Source of the DNA: an uncultured Bacteroidota bacterium
Lineage (GTDB): Bacteria > Bacteroidota > Bacteroidia > Bacteroidales > VadinHA17
NCBI GenBank assembly: GCA_903824785.1
Contig: CAIJYD010000078.1
Span: 225,365 to 289,364, forward strand
DNA length: 64,000 bases
Reading direction: 5' to 3'
The position numbers and the translations under genes were made by a program. A model generated the notes under the pieces. That model was not told the origin of the DNA. It was given only the letters and a program-made list of their open reading frames with translations, and did not search any database. Of the stretch, positions 52,780 to 61,380 are shown piece after piece. Positions within the stretch are counted from its first letter, which is position 1, and each line of letters begins with the position of its first letter.

Positions 52780-53664
52780 ATGAATGCAATAGAATGCAGA
52801 AACCTTACCCACTGCTATGGGAAAAAAATGGTATATGAAAACCTGAGCTTTAATGTTGAGGAAGGTACCATTTTGGGTTTGCTTGGTAAAAACGGAACCG
52901 GCAAATCAACTACAATAAATATTCTGAATGGATTCCTTCAACCTAAGGAGGGTGAATGCCTTATTTATGGAGAAAACACACAGAATCTGTCGCCGAAGAC
53001 AAAAAGGAGAATAGGGTTTCTTATTGAAGGACATATTCAGTATACATTTATGAATATACACCAGATTGAAAAGTTCTATTCAGGCTTTTATCCTGCTTGG
53101 AACAATAAGCCTTATTGGGATCTGATGTCAAAGCTTAAAGTAACTCCGAAACAGAAAATTTCCACAATGTCGTGCGGACAGCGATCGCAGGTGGCCCTGG
53201 GTCTCATTCTTGCACAGGATCCTGATCTTCTTATACTTGATGATTTTTCCATGGGCCTCGACCCTGGTTACAGGCGATTATTTATCGACTACCTCAGAGA
53301 ATATGCAAAAGCTGAAAACAAAACCATATTTGTAACATCTCATATAATTCAGGATATGGAACGGCTTATCGATGATGTCCTCATTATGGATTATGGCCGT
53401 ATACTTGCTCAGCAGCCTCTCAGTAGTTTCATGAACCGATTCAGGCAATTCAATATAACACTAAAGGTTGAAGAGGCTGTCATTCCGCAAAATGATCTTT
53501 CAGTAAATATTGAAAAAGTAAAAGATAAAGTTGAGTTTTATACTTATAATGAAGAGAGTGAAGTAAGGTCGTTCCTTAACTCTTCAAATATCGAATATAC
53601 TTTTTTTGAAGAAAAAAAGATGACTTTGGAAGATGCATTCATTGGGCTCACCAGTAAATATTAA
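52780..53664 (+). CDS. ABC transporter ATP-binding subunit
   Basis: Nucleotide-binding subunit of 294 residues. Walker A GLLGKNGTGKSTT (~33-45), signature loop MSCGQRS (~130-136; LSGGQ altered), Walker B LLILDD (~150-155) and switch His188 (VTSH). Two deviations are visible: a Cys for the first Gly of the signature, and Asp155 where the catalytic Glu normally follows Walker B, with FSMGLDP in place of EPTxGLDP. The general type is the ABC-2 (NosF/CcmA-like) class. The permease gene follows after 20 bases. Confidence 0.9.
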   Translation: MNAIECRNLTHCYGKKMVYENLSFNVEEGTILGLLGKNGTGKSTTINILNGFLQPKEGECLIYGENTQNLSPKTKRRIGFLIEGHIQYTFMNIHQIEKFYSGFYPAWNNKPYWDLMSKLKVTPKQKISTMSCGQRSQVALGLILAQDPDLLILDDFSMGLDPGYRRLFIDYLREYAKAENKTIFVTSHIIQDMERLIDDVLIMDYGRILAQQPLSSFMNRFRQFNITLKVEEAVIPQNDLSVNIEKVKDKVEFYTYNEESEVRSFLNSSNIEYTFFEEKKMTLEDAFIGLTSKY

Positions 53665-53684
53665 TTTGTATTAATACATTAATA

Positions 53685-54350
53685 ATGAAATCAATATATT
53701 ATAAAGAATGGATTAAGATAAAGAGGGTGTTTTCAGCCTCTCTTGTTCTGGGGATTCTTGCCCTTTCTTTTATTTTTATCAAAGTCCGCCACGACATACT
53801 CTTTTCAGATGCTGCCGGATACTGGTACTCATTTCTCTTCAGAGGGTCGCCTTATTATACGCTTCTCAGGTTTCTTCCTCTTGTCACCGGACTCGGTATT
53901 GCCATAGCACAGTATTTTCCGGAAACAGTTGATAAAAGAATCAAACTTACTTTTCATCTCCCGGTAAGGGAAAATGAAATTCTTATCCGGATGCATTTTT
54001 TCGGTGCAGCAAGTTTAACAGCTTTGTTTGTCTTATTCTACACAATTTTTATTACCGGGAGCAGCATATTCTTCCCTTCTGACATTATAGTGCCAGCTCT
54101 TATTTCAATTACTCCATGGTTCCTGGGTGGACTGGCAACCTATTTTATGGTAGCCCTCATTTTGCTGGAACCTGTATTACTTTACAGAGTGCTGTTTGGA
54201 ATAGTTGGCGCCGGATTTGTCTCATTTTTCTCTCTGAGAGCAGGAATAGGAGGATATAAGCCAATACTTATCACTCTTTCGGCACTGACGATTTTGGTTA
54301 GTGTTGTTATATTATTTTCAGGTTATAGATTCAGGAAAGGAGAAATGTAA
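53685..54350 (+). CDS. ABC transporter permease subunit (ABC-2-like)
   Basis: Hydrophobic protein of 221 residues with about six TM helices (for instance ~18-33, ~58-80, ~105-125, ~130-155, ~158-182, ~190-212). Its first residues, MKSIYYKEWIKIKRVF, look like the amphipathic entry helix of ABC-2 permeases. No signal peptide or other domain is seen. It pairs with the ATPase encoded just upstream and ends two bases before the next ATG, so translation is tightly coupled. The cargo is unknown. Confidence 0.82.
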   Translation: MKSIYYKEWIKIKRVFSASLVLGILALSFIFIKVRHDILFSDAAGYWYSFLFRGSPYYTLLRFLPLVTGLGIAIAQYFPETVDKRIKLTFHLPVRENEILIRMHFFGAASLTALFVLFYTIFITGSSIFFPSDIIVPALISITPWFLGGLATYFMVALILLEPVLLYRVLFGIVGAGFVSFFSLRAGIGGYKPILITLSALTILVSVVILFSGYRFRKGEM

Positions 54351-54351
54351 A

Positions 54352-55590
54352 ATGGTTAAGATAAGCAGATATATATTGATTTTAATTGGGATCCTTGTTG
54401 CAGCCGTTGCGATACCAAAACTGTACTGGACGATATTTGAGAAAGTTCCGGTTACAACAACAATTTTTTATAGCTGTACCCTTAATGACTTTCTGATTCT
54501 GGGATCGGAAAAAACAGGTCCGGGGGGAAGAATAGATCCAAAAGGCAATAAATATAATACTGCCGAATATGAGAAAAATATGCCTCTAATGTTCTTCAGG
54601 CAGTTAATGACCGATGGCAAAATGCCCGATTCAATCAATGGAGTCAAAATGGAACCCTCATATATAAACAGGTCAAATTCATTCTTCAAATACACTCCAA
54701 AAAAACTAATGGCTCCGGTTCCTACACTCTACCCACTAATTGAATCTCAAAGCGGAAGAGTTGCTCTCACTATGCCTGAAGACTATTTCAGAATAGCCGG
54801 CAGAATGGAATTTATAGTTGCAAAAACAAATAAAACTGATGAGGAGAAAAGTGTGCTATTCACGAAAGCCCTTACTGAAAAAGGATTTGTGTTTCCCGCC
54901 GGAATTATTGCAGGGATGCCTACTACAAAAAAAACAAAGGATGAGGGATATTTTGTGACCGATAGCCAGGGATCGCTTTTCCACATAAAAATGAAAAAAT
55001 CACAGCCCTATGTTGCGAAAATTGAAACACCTGAAAATTTTGGAATAGAATATATTGAATGTGTTGATCTGAAAACAAGCGAGTATTATTGCTTTCTTAT
55101 CACAAAATCCAATGGAGTATATGTTGTAATGGATGAAGTATATGATCTTCAGCGTTTCCCTGTTGAGAATTTCGATCCCTATACCCAATCGTTGAAAATA
55201 AACTGTGACATTTTTAATAAATGCGCTACTGTTATTGGCGATAACTGGTTAAAAGCCACAGCAATGGATGATAGTTACAATGTCATTAAAACTTATGAGG
55301 AAAGCTGGACCGGAAAATATGACAGAGCCGACGGAAAGATCCTGGCCTCATTAATCCCTTTTCAGATCTCTCTTTCATCACCTGATACCGAGTTTGTCAG
55401 TTTTTATTTTTTCAAGTCGCCGGGATATTTCTGGATTATTTCAAATCTATTAATGACTTGTCTTGCGGCATTCATCATTATCAGAAAAGACAGAAAATTA
55501 AAAGATAATATTATTGACTTGCTTTTCACCGCAATTACAGGTGTTTACGGATGTATTGCCATTTTTATTTTCCCAAACAGGTTTAAATAG
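54352..55590 (+). CDS. Membrane protein resembling DUF4857
   Basis: A 412-residue protein with one N-terminal TM helix (~5-25, ILILIGILVAAVAIPKLY), a large periplasmic domain (~30-350) and two C-terminal TM helices (~360-380 and ~392-408). I start at 54352, since the frame upstream lies within the permease gene. The soluble part has beta-propeller-like strands (GSLFHIKMKKSQPYVAKIE, YIECVDLKTSEYYCFLITK). I recall DUF4857 as a Bacteroidota family with this outline next to such ABC transporters, but this rests on memory. A role as an accessory of the exporter or loader is inferred from tight coupling. Confidence 0.6.
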   Translation: MVKISRYILILIGILVAAVAIPKLYWTIFEKVPVTTTIFYSCTLNDFLILGSEKTGPGGRIDPKGNKYNTAEYEKNMPLMFFRQLMTDGKMPDSINGVKMEPSYINRSNSFFKYTPKKLMAPVPTLYPLIESQSGRVALTMPEDYFRIAGRMEFIVAKTNKTDEEKSVLFTKALTEKGFVFPAGIIAGMPTTKKTKDEGYFVTDSQGSLFHIKMKKSQPYVAKIETPENFGIEYIECVDLKTSEYYCFLITKSNGVYVVMDEVYDLQRFPVENFDPYTQSLKINCDIFNKCATVIGDNWLKATAMDDSYNVIKTYEESWTGKYDRADGKILASLIPFQISLSSPDTEFVSFYFFKSPGYFWIISNLLMTCLAAFIIIRKDRKLKDNIIDLLFTAITGVYGCIAIFIFPNRFK

Positions 55591-55620
55591 AAAACTCTAA
55601 TTAAGCAAGATACAGCGAAA

Positions 55621-58494
55621 ATGAGAAAGAGCCTTTTTATAATGATTTTCACTATTTGTTCCGGCCTGTTGTCAGGACAGGGCAGATATAATGTGGAAGG
55701 GCGGGTTCTTAATTCGGGCGACAGCAGTTCTGTTGAGATGGTGGCGGTAGTTATCAAAGAGCTTAATATATGGTCTGTTTCTGACCAGAAGGGGTACTTC
55801 AACCTTAAGAATATTCCGGCAGGATCGTACAACCTTCAGGTCTCATCACTTGGTTATGAGCCTGTTGAACGTCAGGTTGTTCTGGATGGCAACAGAAAGG
55901 ATTTAATTATTTATCTTAATCAGTTAACCCTTGCCATCGATGAAGTTGTTGTTACTGCAAAAGAGGGAAAGAAGATGGGGACAGGGTCAACGATCTTACA
56001 GACAGCCCTTCAGCATGTTCAGCCAACAGACCTTTCTGATGTGCTGCAGTTGCTGCCCGGTCAGGTAACTTCTAATCCGGATCTCTCAGGGCCTAAACAG
56101 TTGTCAATCCGTGAAATCAACAGCAGGTATGGTCAGCAACTGAATTCCAAACCAGATGCAATGGCAAGCATTGGTACCTTATTGATAATCGACGGCGCTC
56201 CTGTTTCAAATGATGCAAATATGCAGTTTACAAACAGCACAGGTCTTGCAAGTTTCTCAACAACAGTTGCCGGAGGTGCTGACGTACGACAAGTTTCTGT
56301 TGATAATATTGAGTCAGTAGAAGTCATCAGAGGAATTGCCAGTGTTGAAAATGGAGATATGTTGAACGGTGCTGTCAAAGTAAACCTTAAAAAGGGCAAA
56401 ACTCCTTTCACGGCTAAACTGAAAGTCGACCCTGAAGTAAAGCAGGTATATTTTGGGAAAGGGATTCTCCTTCCAAAAGGAAAAGGATCTTTAAATATGG
56501 ATTTCGATTTTACTAAATCACTTGACGATATAAGATACAAATATAAAACCTTCAATAGGATTAACGGGGGAATTGGTTATAACACAGTTTTATTTAAAAC
56601 TAACAAGCCACTAAATCTGAGTGCATCAGTACGCGCATCACAGACGCTCGATATTAACTCCAAAGATCCGGATATGCGGAATTATGAAAAGTTTGAATCA
56701 AGAGATAAGAGTCTGGGGCTTATTGTTTCAGGAAAATGGGCATTAAATACTGCTTTTCTGTCGACCCTCAATTTTAATATATCCGGAAACCTGCAGCATC
56801 AGTATGGGCATGAAATAGATCTTCAAAGCCTTAATGGCCCCAGACCTCAGCCAATATCAAGAGTTGCGGGAGAACATGCCACCAATTACCTTCCAAGCAG
56901 TTATCTAAGCGATCTGGTTGTTGACGGAAAGCCCTATTACCTGAATACGAAACTCTCTGGAACAAAATCATTCAGGATAGGTACTATATACAATAATATT
57001 ATCCTTGGAACTGACTGGAAACAGATTGGGAATAATGGCTTGGGAAGAATATACGACCTTGCTTTTCCTCCAAATGGAATGGGAAGCAACGATAGCAGAC
57101 CCCGTTCATATAAGGATATTCCCGGAATGAAGGAACTGTCGATGTACTCCGAAGAAAATTTGTCCGCGGCAATCGGATCAACAAAACTTGATATACAGGC
57201 CGGAATCAGATATACCAATATTCAACCGAAAGGCTTATTCAGTTCAAGTGTAGATGCCATGATGCTCGATCCCCGGTTTAATATTAAATATTCAGTTATC
57301 GACAATAAAAACAACAAAAACCTTAAATCATTAGTTTTCAGATTTGGATGGGGATCGTTTTCAAAAGCTCCGACGATGCTTCACTATTATCCTGATAAGG
57401 CCTATTTTGATAGGGTAAGTTTCAATTACTATGATCCTCCGAATTCCTTGCTTGTACTAACTACTAAAATCTATGAAGACACACGCAATTATAACATCAA
57501 ACCTGCTGTGAACAGAAAATTTGATGGAGGTATTGATTTTAAGATTAGAAAAATTGAGGTGAGCCTGACGGGGTTTTATGAAAAGATGATTAACAGTTTC
57601 AGTTTTGAAAAATATTATTCTACAAACATTTACAATGTATATGATCCCCTCAGTCAGGCTGGTCTGAATCCGTATTTCATTGAAGGAGAAGGAGTATTCT
57701 ATAATAACCCTGTTTCGGGTAATCCTGTAAGCGTCAACTCAACACAGGATACACTTTTGATCAGTTATTCCTACCCCGGAAACAATGATCAGTCGGTAAA
57801 GAAGGGTATTGAATTCACAATTGACTTTGGAACTATTCCTCTGCTGAAGACTTCATTTGTTCTCGATGGTGCATATATGAATATCCGGAAACAGTCTGTA
57901 AACAACTTCCTTACACAAACTGTTTTAACTTACATGGGGAAAGAGTTCCCTCTTGTGGGTTTATATCCAGGTGGTGATGGAACTATTGCAGAAAGACTAA
58001 ACAGTAACCTCAGGACAATTACCCATATCAAGGAGCTCAGAACTATTTTCACTATTACTACACAGATCATCTGGATGGAACGCTACCGTAATATTTACAA
58101 CGATGCTTCCGGCCATCCCATTATCTATACTAAAAACAATGTTGATGACATTTATGCAGACATCCTGCAGATTAAATATGTTGATGCAATAGGTTATTAC
58201 GACATGAATCTCGTTTATCATACCTTTGATCCTCTTACAGCTACACAAAAACCATATAGTGATCTTATCGATTCGTACAACGATCCAAGATATTTCACAC
58301 AGAGAACCTACCCTCCTACTTTTCAGATTAATTTAAGACTAACAAAAGAAATTTCGGATAAGATCGATTTCTCATTTTATTGCAATAATATAACCAATTA
58401 CCAACCATTGGTAAGAGTTAAAGGGTTAAAAGAGTCTTTTGTCAGAAAAAACCAACCAATGTATTTCGGGGCGGAAATTAGAATTAAAATTTGA
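55621..58494 (+). CDS. TonB-dependent receptor
   Basis: Outer-membrane receptor of 957 residues. Signal peptide (MRKSLFIMIFTICSGLLSGQG), carboxypeptidase-regulatory-like domain (~24-105; GYFNLKNIPAGSYNLQVSSLG), TonB-box-like IDEVVVTAKEG, plug (~120-240; GTLLIIDGAPVSND, VEVIRGIASVENGDMLNGAV), and a 22-strand-sized barrel ending FGAEIRIKI. It is larger than the thiamine receptor and has no SusD partner. A DUF4876 lipoprotein gene starts 25 bases after it, so the pair may act together at the surface. Cargo is unknown; metal complex or cofactor uptake is suggested by neighbours. Confidence 0.93.
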   Translation: MRKSLFIMIFTICSGLLSGQGRYNVEGRVLNSGDSSSVEMVAVVIKELNIWSVSDQKGYFNLKNIPAGSYNLQVSSLGYEPVERQVVLDGNRKDLIIYLNQLTLAIDEVVVTAKEGKKMGTGSTILQTALQHVQPTDLSDVLQLLPGQVTSNPDLSGPKQLSIREINSRYGQQLNSKPDAMASIGTLLIIDGAPVSNDANMQFTNSTGLASFSTTVAGGADVRQVSVDNIESVEVIRGIASVENGDMLNGAVKVNLKKGKTPFTAKLKVDPEVKQVYFGKGILLPKGKGSLNMDFDFTKSLDDIRYKYKTFNRINGGIGYNTVLFKTNKPLNLSASVRASQTLDINSKDPDMRNYEKFESRDKSLGLIVSGKWALNTAFLSTLNFNISGNLQHQYGHEIDLQSLNGPRPQPISRVAGEHATNYLPSSYLSDLVVDGKPYYLNTKLSGTKSFRIGTIYNNIILGTDWKQIGNNGLGRIYDLAFPPNGMGSNDSRPRSYKDIPGMKELSMYSEENLSAAIGSTKLDIQAGIRYTNIQPKGLFSSSVDAMMLDPRFNIKYSVIDNKNNKNLKSLVFRFGWGSFSKAPTMLHYYPDKAYFDRVSFNYYDPPNSLLVLTTKIYEDTRNYNIKPAVNRKFDGGIDFKIRKIEVSLTGFYEKMINSFSFEKYYSTNIYNVYDPLSQAGLNPYFIEGEGVFYNNPVSGNPVSVNSTQDTLLISYSYPGNNDQSVKKGIEFTIDFGTIPLLKTSFVLDGAYMNIRKQSVNNFLTQTVLTYMGKEFPLVGLYPGGDGTIAERLNSNLRTITHIKELRTIFTITTQIIWMERYRNIYNDASGHPIIYTKNNVDDIYADILQIKYVDAIGYYDMNLVYHTFDPLTATQKPYSDLIDSYNDPRYFTQRTYPPTFQINLRLTKEISDKIDFSFYCNNITNYQPLVRVKGLKESFVRKNQPMYFGAEIRIKI

Positions 58495-58519
58495 TAACAA
58501 TAAATTAAATCTACTACCT

Positions 58520-59725
58520 ATGAGAAAGTTTAAAGTATTATTAGCAATTATTTTGACTGGGGTGATTTTCACCTCCTGCCAGAAAGATGGAGCAAAGCTG
58601 TTTGACGTCTCCGTAAAAATCTCCTATCCTGCCGGTTATACAGCAACTGATCTTTCAAATATAAAGGTCACTTTGATGAATAACATTACTTCCAGAGAAG
58701 ACTCCGCAAGAACCGATGCTTCAGGTGTTGCACACTTGCTTCTTGAACTCGGCACTTATACCGTGTCAGCTTCTATCCAGACAGTTGAATTTGCCTTCAA
58801 CGGAAATTCTGAGAATTTAAGCATAAACGCCACAAACCTTAGTCTTGAAGTTAGCCTTGTCGCAGTGGCCCTTAAAGGAGGTCTCGTTTTCAAGGAGATC
58901 TATTACTCAGGTTCAAGAACTCCTGCTCTGGCGGGTTATTACTCAGATCAGTTTCACGAAATATATAATAACAGCGACCAGATTATATACCTTGACGGCC
59001 TTTGTATCGGAACCCTTGAGCCATTAGGAACTACAGCTTCAGTCTGGATAAAAACAGATGGTTCTCCAAGGGACTCCCTGCCTATTACATTTCACACCTG
59101 GATATGGCCGGGAACTGGCACTACCTATCCTCTTGCTCCCAGAACAAGTATTGTGCTTGCCCAGGATGGAATTAACCATACGTCGGACCCGGCAGGAAAC
59201 CCAAGTTCACCAGTTAATTTAGCGGGTGCTCAGTGGGAAACTTATGTTTCTACATCAGGTAAAGATACTGATAGCCCTGGTGTTCCAAATCTCATCTGCA
59301 TCTATACCACCACAACAGCAATGTTTGATTGGCTTTCTGGTGTAGGAGGTGCCGGCATTGTATTATTCAGGCTTCCTACCGGAATTGATTACCAGACGTT
59401 CGTTAATAACCCTGCCAACTTTAAAAAGAAGCCGGGAAGTGCTGCCGCAACACAATATCTGATGGTTGATAAATCATGGGTTATTGATGGAGTTGAAGAA
59501 GTAGGTGCCGATCCAGCCAAACAATTCAAAAGACTTCCAACGACTATTGATGCCGGGAAAGTGTCATGCAGTTCATCTTATAATAGCAAAAGTATTAGAA
59601 GAAAAGTTGACAAGATCATTAATGGGAAAGTCGTCTATAAAGATACAAATAACTCAACTGATGACTTCCTTGGAGACTTAACACCTACGCCGTTCGTCAA
59701 TCCTACAAGAGTAGATAAAAAATAG
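58520..59725 (+). CDS. DUF4876 lipoprotein
   Basis: Lipoprotein of 401 residues (KVLLAIILTGVIFTSC). The start at 58520 is used; the longer frame overlaps the TonB receptor gene. Domain 1 (~25-115) is a carboxypeptidase-regulatory or SpaA-like beta-sandwich (LSNIKVTLMNNITSREDSARTD, GVAHLLLELGTYTVSAS). The DUF4876 core follows with GGLVFKEIYYSGSRTPA, FHEIYNNSDQIIYLDGLCIG and an LTD-like fold. It is probably anchored at the outer membrane beside the TonB receptor. Its 3' end is followed by a strong inverted repeat that may reduce transcription into the next gene. Confidence 0.85.
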   Translation: MRKFKVLLAIILTGVIFTSCQKDGAKLFDVSVKISYPAGYTATDLSNIKVTLMNNITSREDSARTDASGVAHLLLELGTYTVSASIQTVEFAFNGNSENLSINATNLSLEVSLVAVALKGGLVFKEIYYSGSRTPALAGYYSDQFHEIYNNSDQIIYLDGLCIGTLEPLGTTASVWIKTDGSPRDSLPITFHTWIWPGTGTTYPLAPRTSIVLAQDGINHTSDPAGNPSSPVNLAGAQWETYVSTSGKDTDSPGVPNLICIYTTTTAMFDWLSGVGGAGIVLFRLPTGIDYQTFVNNPANFKKKPGSAAATQYLMVDKSWVIDGVEEVGADPAKQFKRLPTTIDAGKVSCSSSYNSKSIRRKVDKIINGKVVYKDTNNSTDDFLGDLTPTPFVNPTRVDKK

Positions 59726-59733
59726 GTTTTGGT

Positions 59734-59775
59734 AATATGGATGCCGGACCTAAAAGCCTGGCATCCATATTTTAA
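59734..59775 (+). terminator. Hairpin terminator between DUF4876 and DUF6850 genes
   Basis: Perfect 12-base arms AATATGGATGCC (59734-59745) and GGCATCCATATT (59760-59771) followed by TTTAATT. The short T tract suggests partial termination, giving less transcript of the last two genes. Confidence 0.65.
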
Positions 59776-59808
59776 TTATTAAGGATTTGGAAAATCAGAA
59801 GGTTTAAA

Positions 59809-61377
59809 ATGAATATTCTTATTACACGTATTCTTTGTCTTACGGTATTGATGGCCGGTATGTTTTCCAAAGCAAATGGTTCGGATACTCTTTCTGTAGT
59901 CAAAAGTAAACTTAACCTCGATAATATTACAATAACAAATCTGTGGGCAAATTCAACTAATCCTGCGGGAATAGGGTTTGTAAATACAAGTAAGCTAAAT
60001 CTCCTGGAAACCGGATATTCCTTTAGCAGTAAGGAATTGAAGTCTCCAATAGAACCTGGAAATACAAATCTATTTTATGCTAAAACAAAGGGTTACAAAA
60101 AATTAGGAAAGCTGATGTTTTATGGCTCATTTGGTTATTCCAATGAACAATATAAAGATCTTTTATATAACAATACATTGATTTTTGATATCAATAATCC
60201 TTATATTCTGGGCGATACCATTGGAGGAAAACAAAGAAAAGAGGGCTTTCTTTTAAAAGGTTCGGTCGCTATTCCTTTAACTGATAAAATTACAGTAGGT
60301 ATCGATGCTGACTATCAGGATTACGTTGGTGCGAAAGGGAAGGACCCAAGGAACAGAAACGATATCTCCTCCCTTGCAATTACCCCGGGCATTATATTTA
60401 ATGGCACTAAATTATCAGTTGGATTAAGCGGAGGCCCGGTAGTATTCAATAACGATATTTCTGTCAGCGTAATGGATGATGGGAGATATAACCTGTTCCA
60501 GTTTCTTGGATTTGGATATTTCAAATCCATCCGGAATATAATTAGTTATGAAAATGAATACTTTGGAAAAGGATATCAGGCAGAAGCTCAGCTCAGATAC
60601 ATTAATGGGAATTATTCCAATTTTCTGGTAATTGACTATAACTCCGGGAAAGAGGAAGTAAGGTACGGTACAACCAAAAGGCTTATTGATGGGATATCTG
60701 ACAAAAATTGCATCTCAGTCAGCAATTACCAAAGCTTTCGGAAAAATGGCAATCTTCATCGGTTAAATACGATTATTAACATGATGCGCCTCAACGGTAC
60801 AGAGGTCATGCAACATTCCAAAACAATTATTACAGGGTCATATTCCTATGATACTTTAATTACTGACAGCTGGATTCAGGATAAACATATAGCTTCAAAT
60901 TACGATGGAACAATTGAATACATCTTTTCAAGATACAACGATTATGGGGAGAAATCCCGAATCAATTTAGGGATGTACGCGGAATATCAGACGGCTTATC
61001 ATTATCCGGTAAGAAATTATGGCTTTCAGGAAGTGATTAATATAATGGCATTTACAGGATACAAAAAATACATTTCAATCAGGTCTGTAACTCTAATTCC
61101 TGAATTCGGAATAGGTTATAGGAAGAACCTGTTTAAAGATATGAATTATGTTATTGCTGAACTTAGTTTACCTGCCGTTCAGCAACAGGATTACCTTGCC
61201 CGGCATTCAGATTTCTTTAAGGGTAATGCCGGGATCTCATTTATGAAAAAAACCGGCATGAAGGCTTTCAATGAGTATTATATAAACATTAATACAGCTT
61301 ATACATACGCCCCTGATAAGTTAAACGGACCTTATCAGAATTTCCTTTTAAATTGTTCAATGGGTTTAATTTTCTAA
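59809..61377 (+). CDS. DUF6850 outer-membrane beta-barrel protein
   Basis: A 522-residue protein with a signal peptide (TRILCLTVLMAGMFSKANG) and an alternating strand pattern throughout. The opening TNLWANSTNPAGIGFVNTSKLNLLETGYSF is typical of DUF6850, as is the EGFLLKGSVAIPLTDKITVGIDADYQDYVG segment. About 18-20 strands would form an outer-membrane barrel; the C-terminus ends in aromatic-hydrophobic SMGLIF. It has no plug or TonB box and thus is a passive or structural partner. Four bases separate its stop from the C25-like gene. Members usually sit beside DUF4876 genes. Confidence 0.85.
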   Translation: MNILITRILCLTVLMAGMFSKANGSDTLSVVKSKLNLDNITITNLWANSTNPAGIGFVNTSKLNLLETGYSFSSKELKSPIEPGNTNLFYAKTKGYKKLGKLMFYGSFGYSNEQYKDLLYNNTLIFDINNPYILGDTIGGKQRKEGFLLKGSVAIPLTDKITVGIDADYQDYVGAKGKDPRNRNDISSLAITPGIIFNGTKLSVGLSGGPVVFNNDISVSVMDDGRYNLFQFLGFGYFKSIRNIISYENEYFGKGYQAEAQLRYINGNYSNFLVIDYNSGKEEVRYGTTKRLIDGISDKNCISVSNYQSFRKNGNLHRLNTIINMMRLNGTEVMQHSKTIITGSYSYDTLITDSWIQDKHIASNYDGTIEYIFSRYNDYGEKSRINLGMYAEYQTAYHYPVRNYGFQEVINIMAFTGYKKYISIRSVTLIPEFGIGYRKNLFKDMNYVIAELSLPAVQQQDYLARHSDFFKGNAGISFMKKTGMKAFNEYYININTAYTYAPDKLNGPYQNFLLNCSMGLIF

Positions 61378-61380
61378 GAG

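Noticed and set aside
58439-58519. Extended start of the DUF4876 gene
   Set aside because: It begins with TTG inside the TonB receptor gene and would bury the lipoprotein signal; the ATG at 58520 is better.
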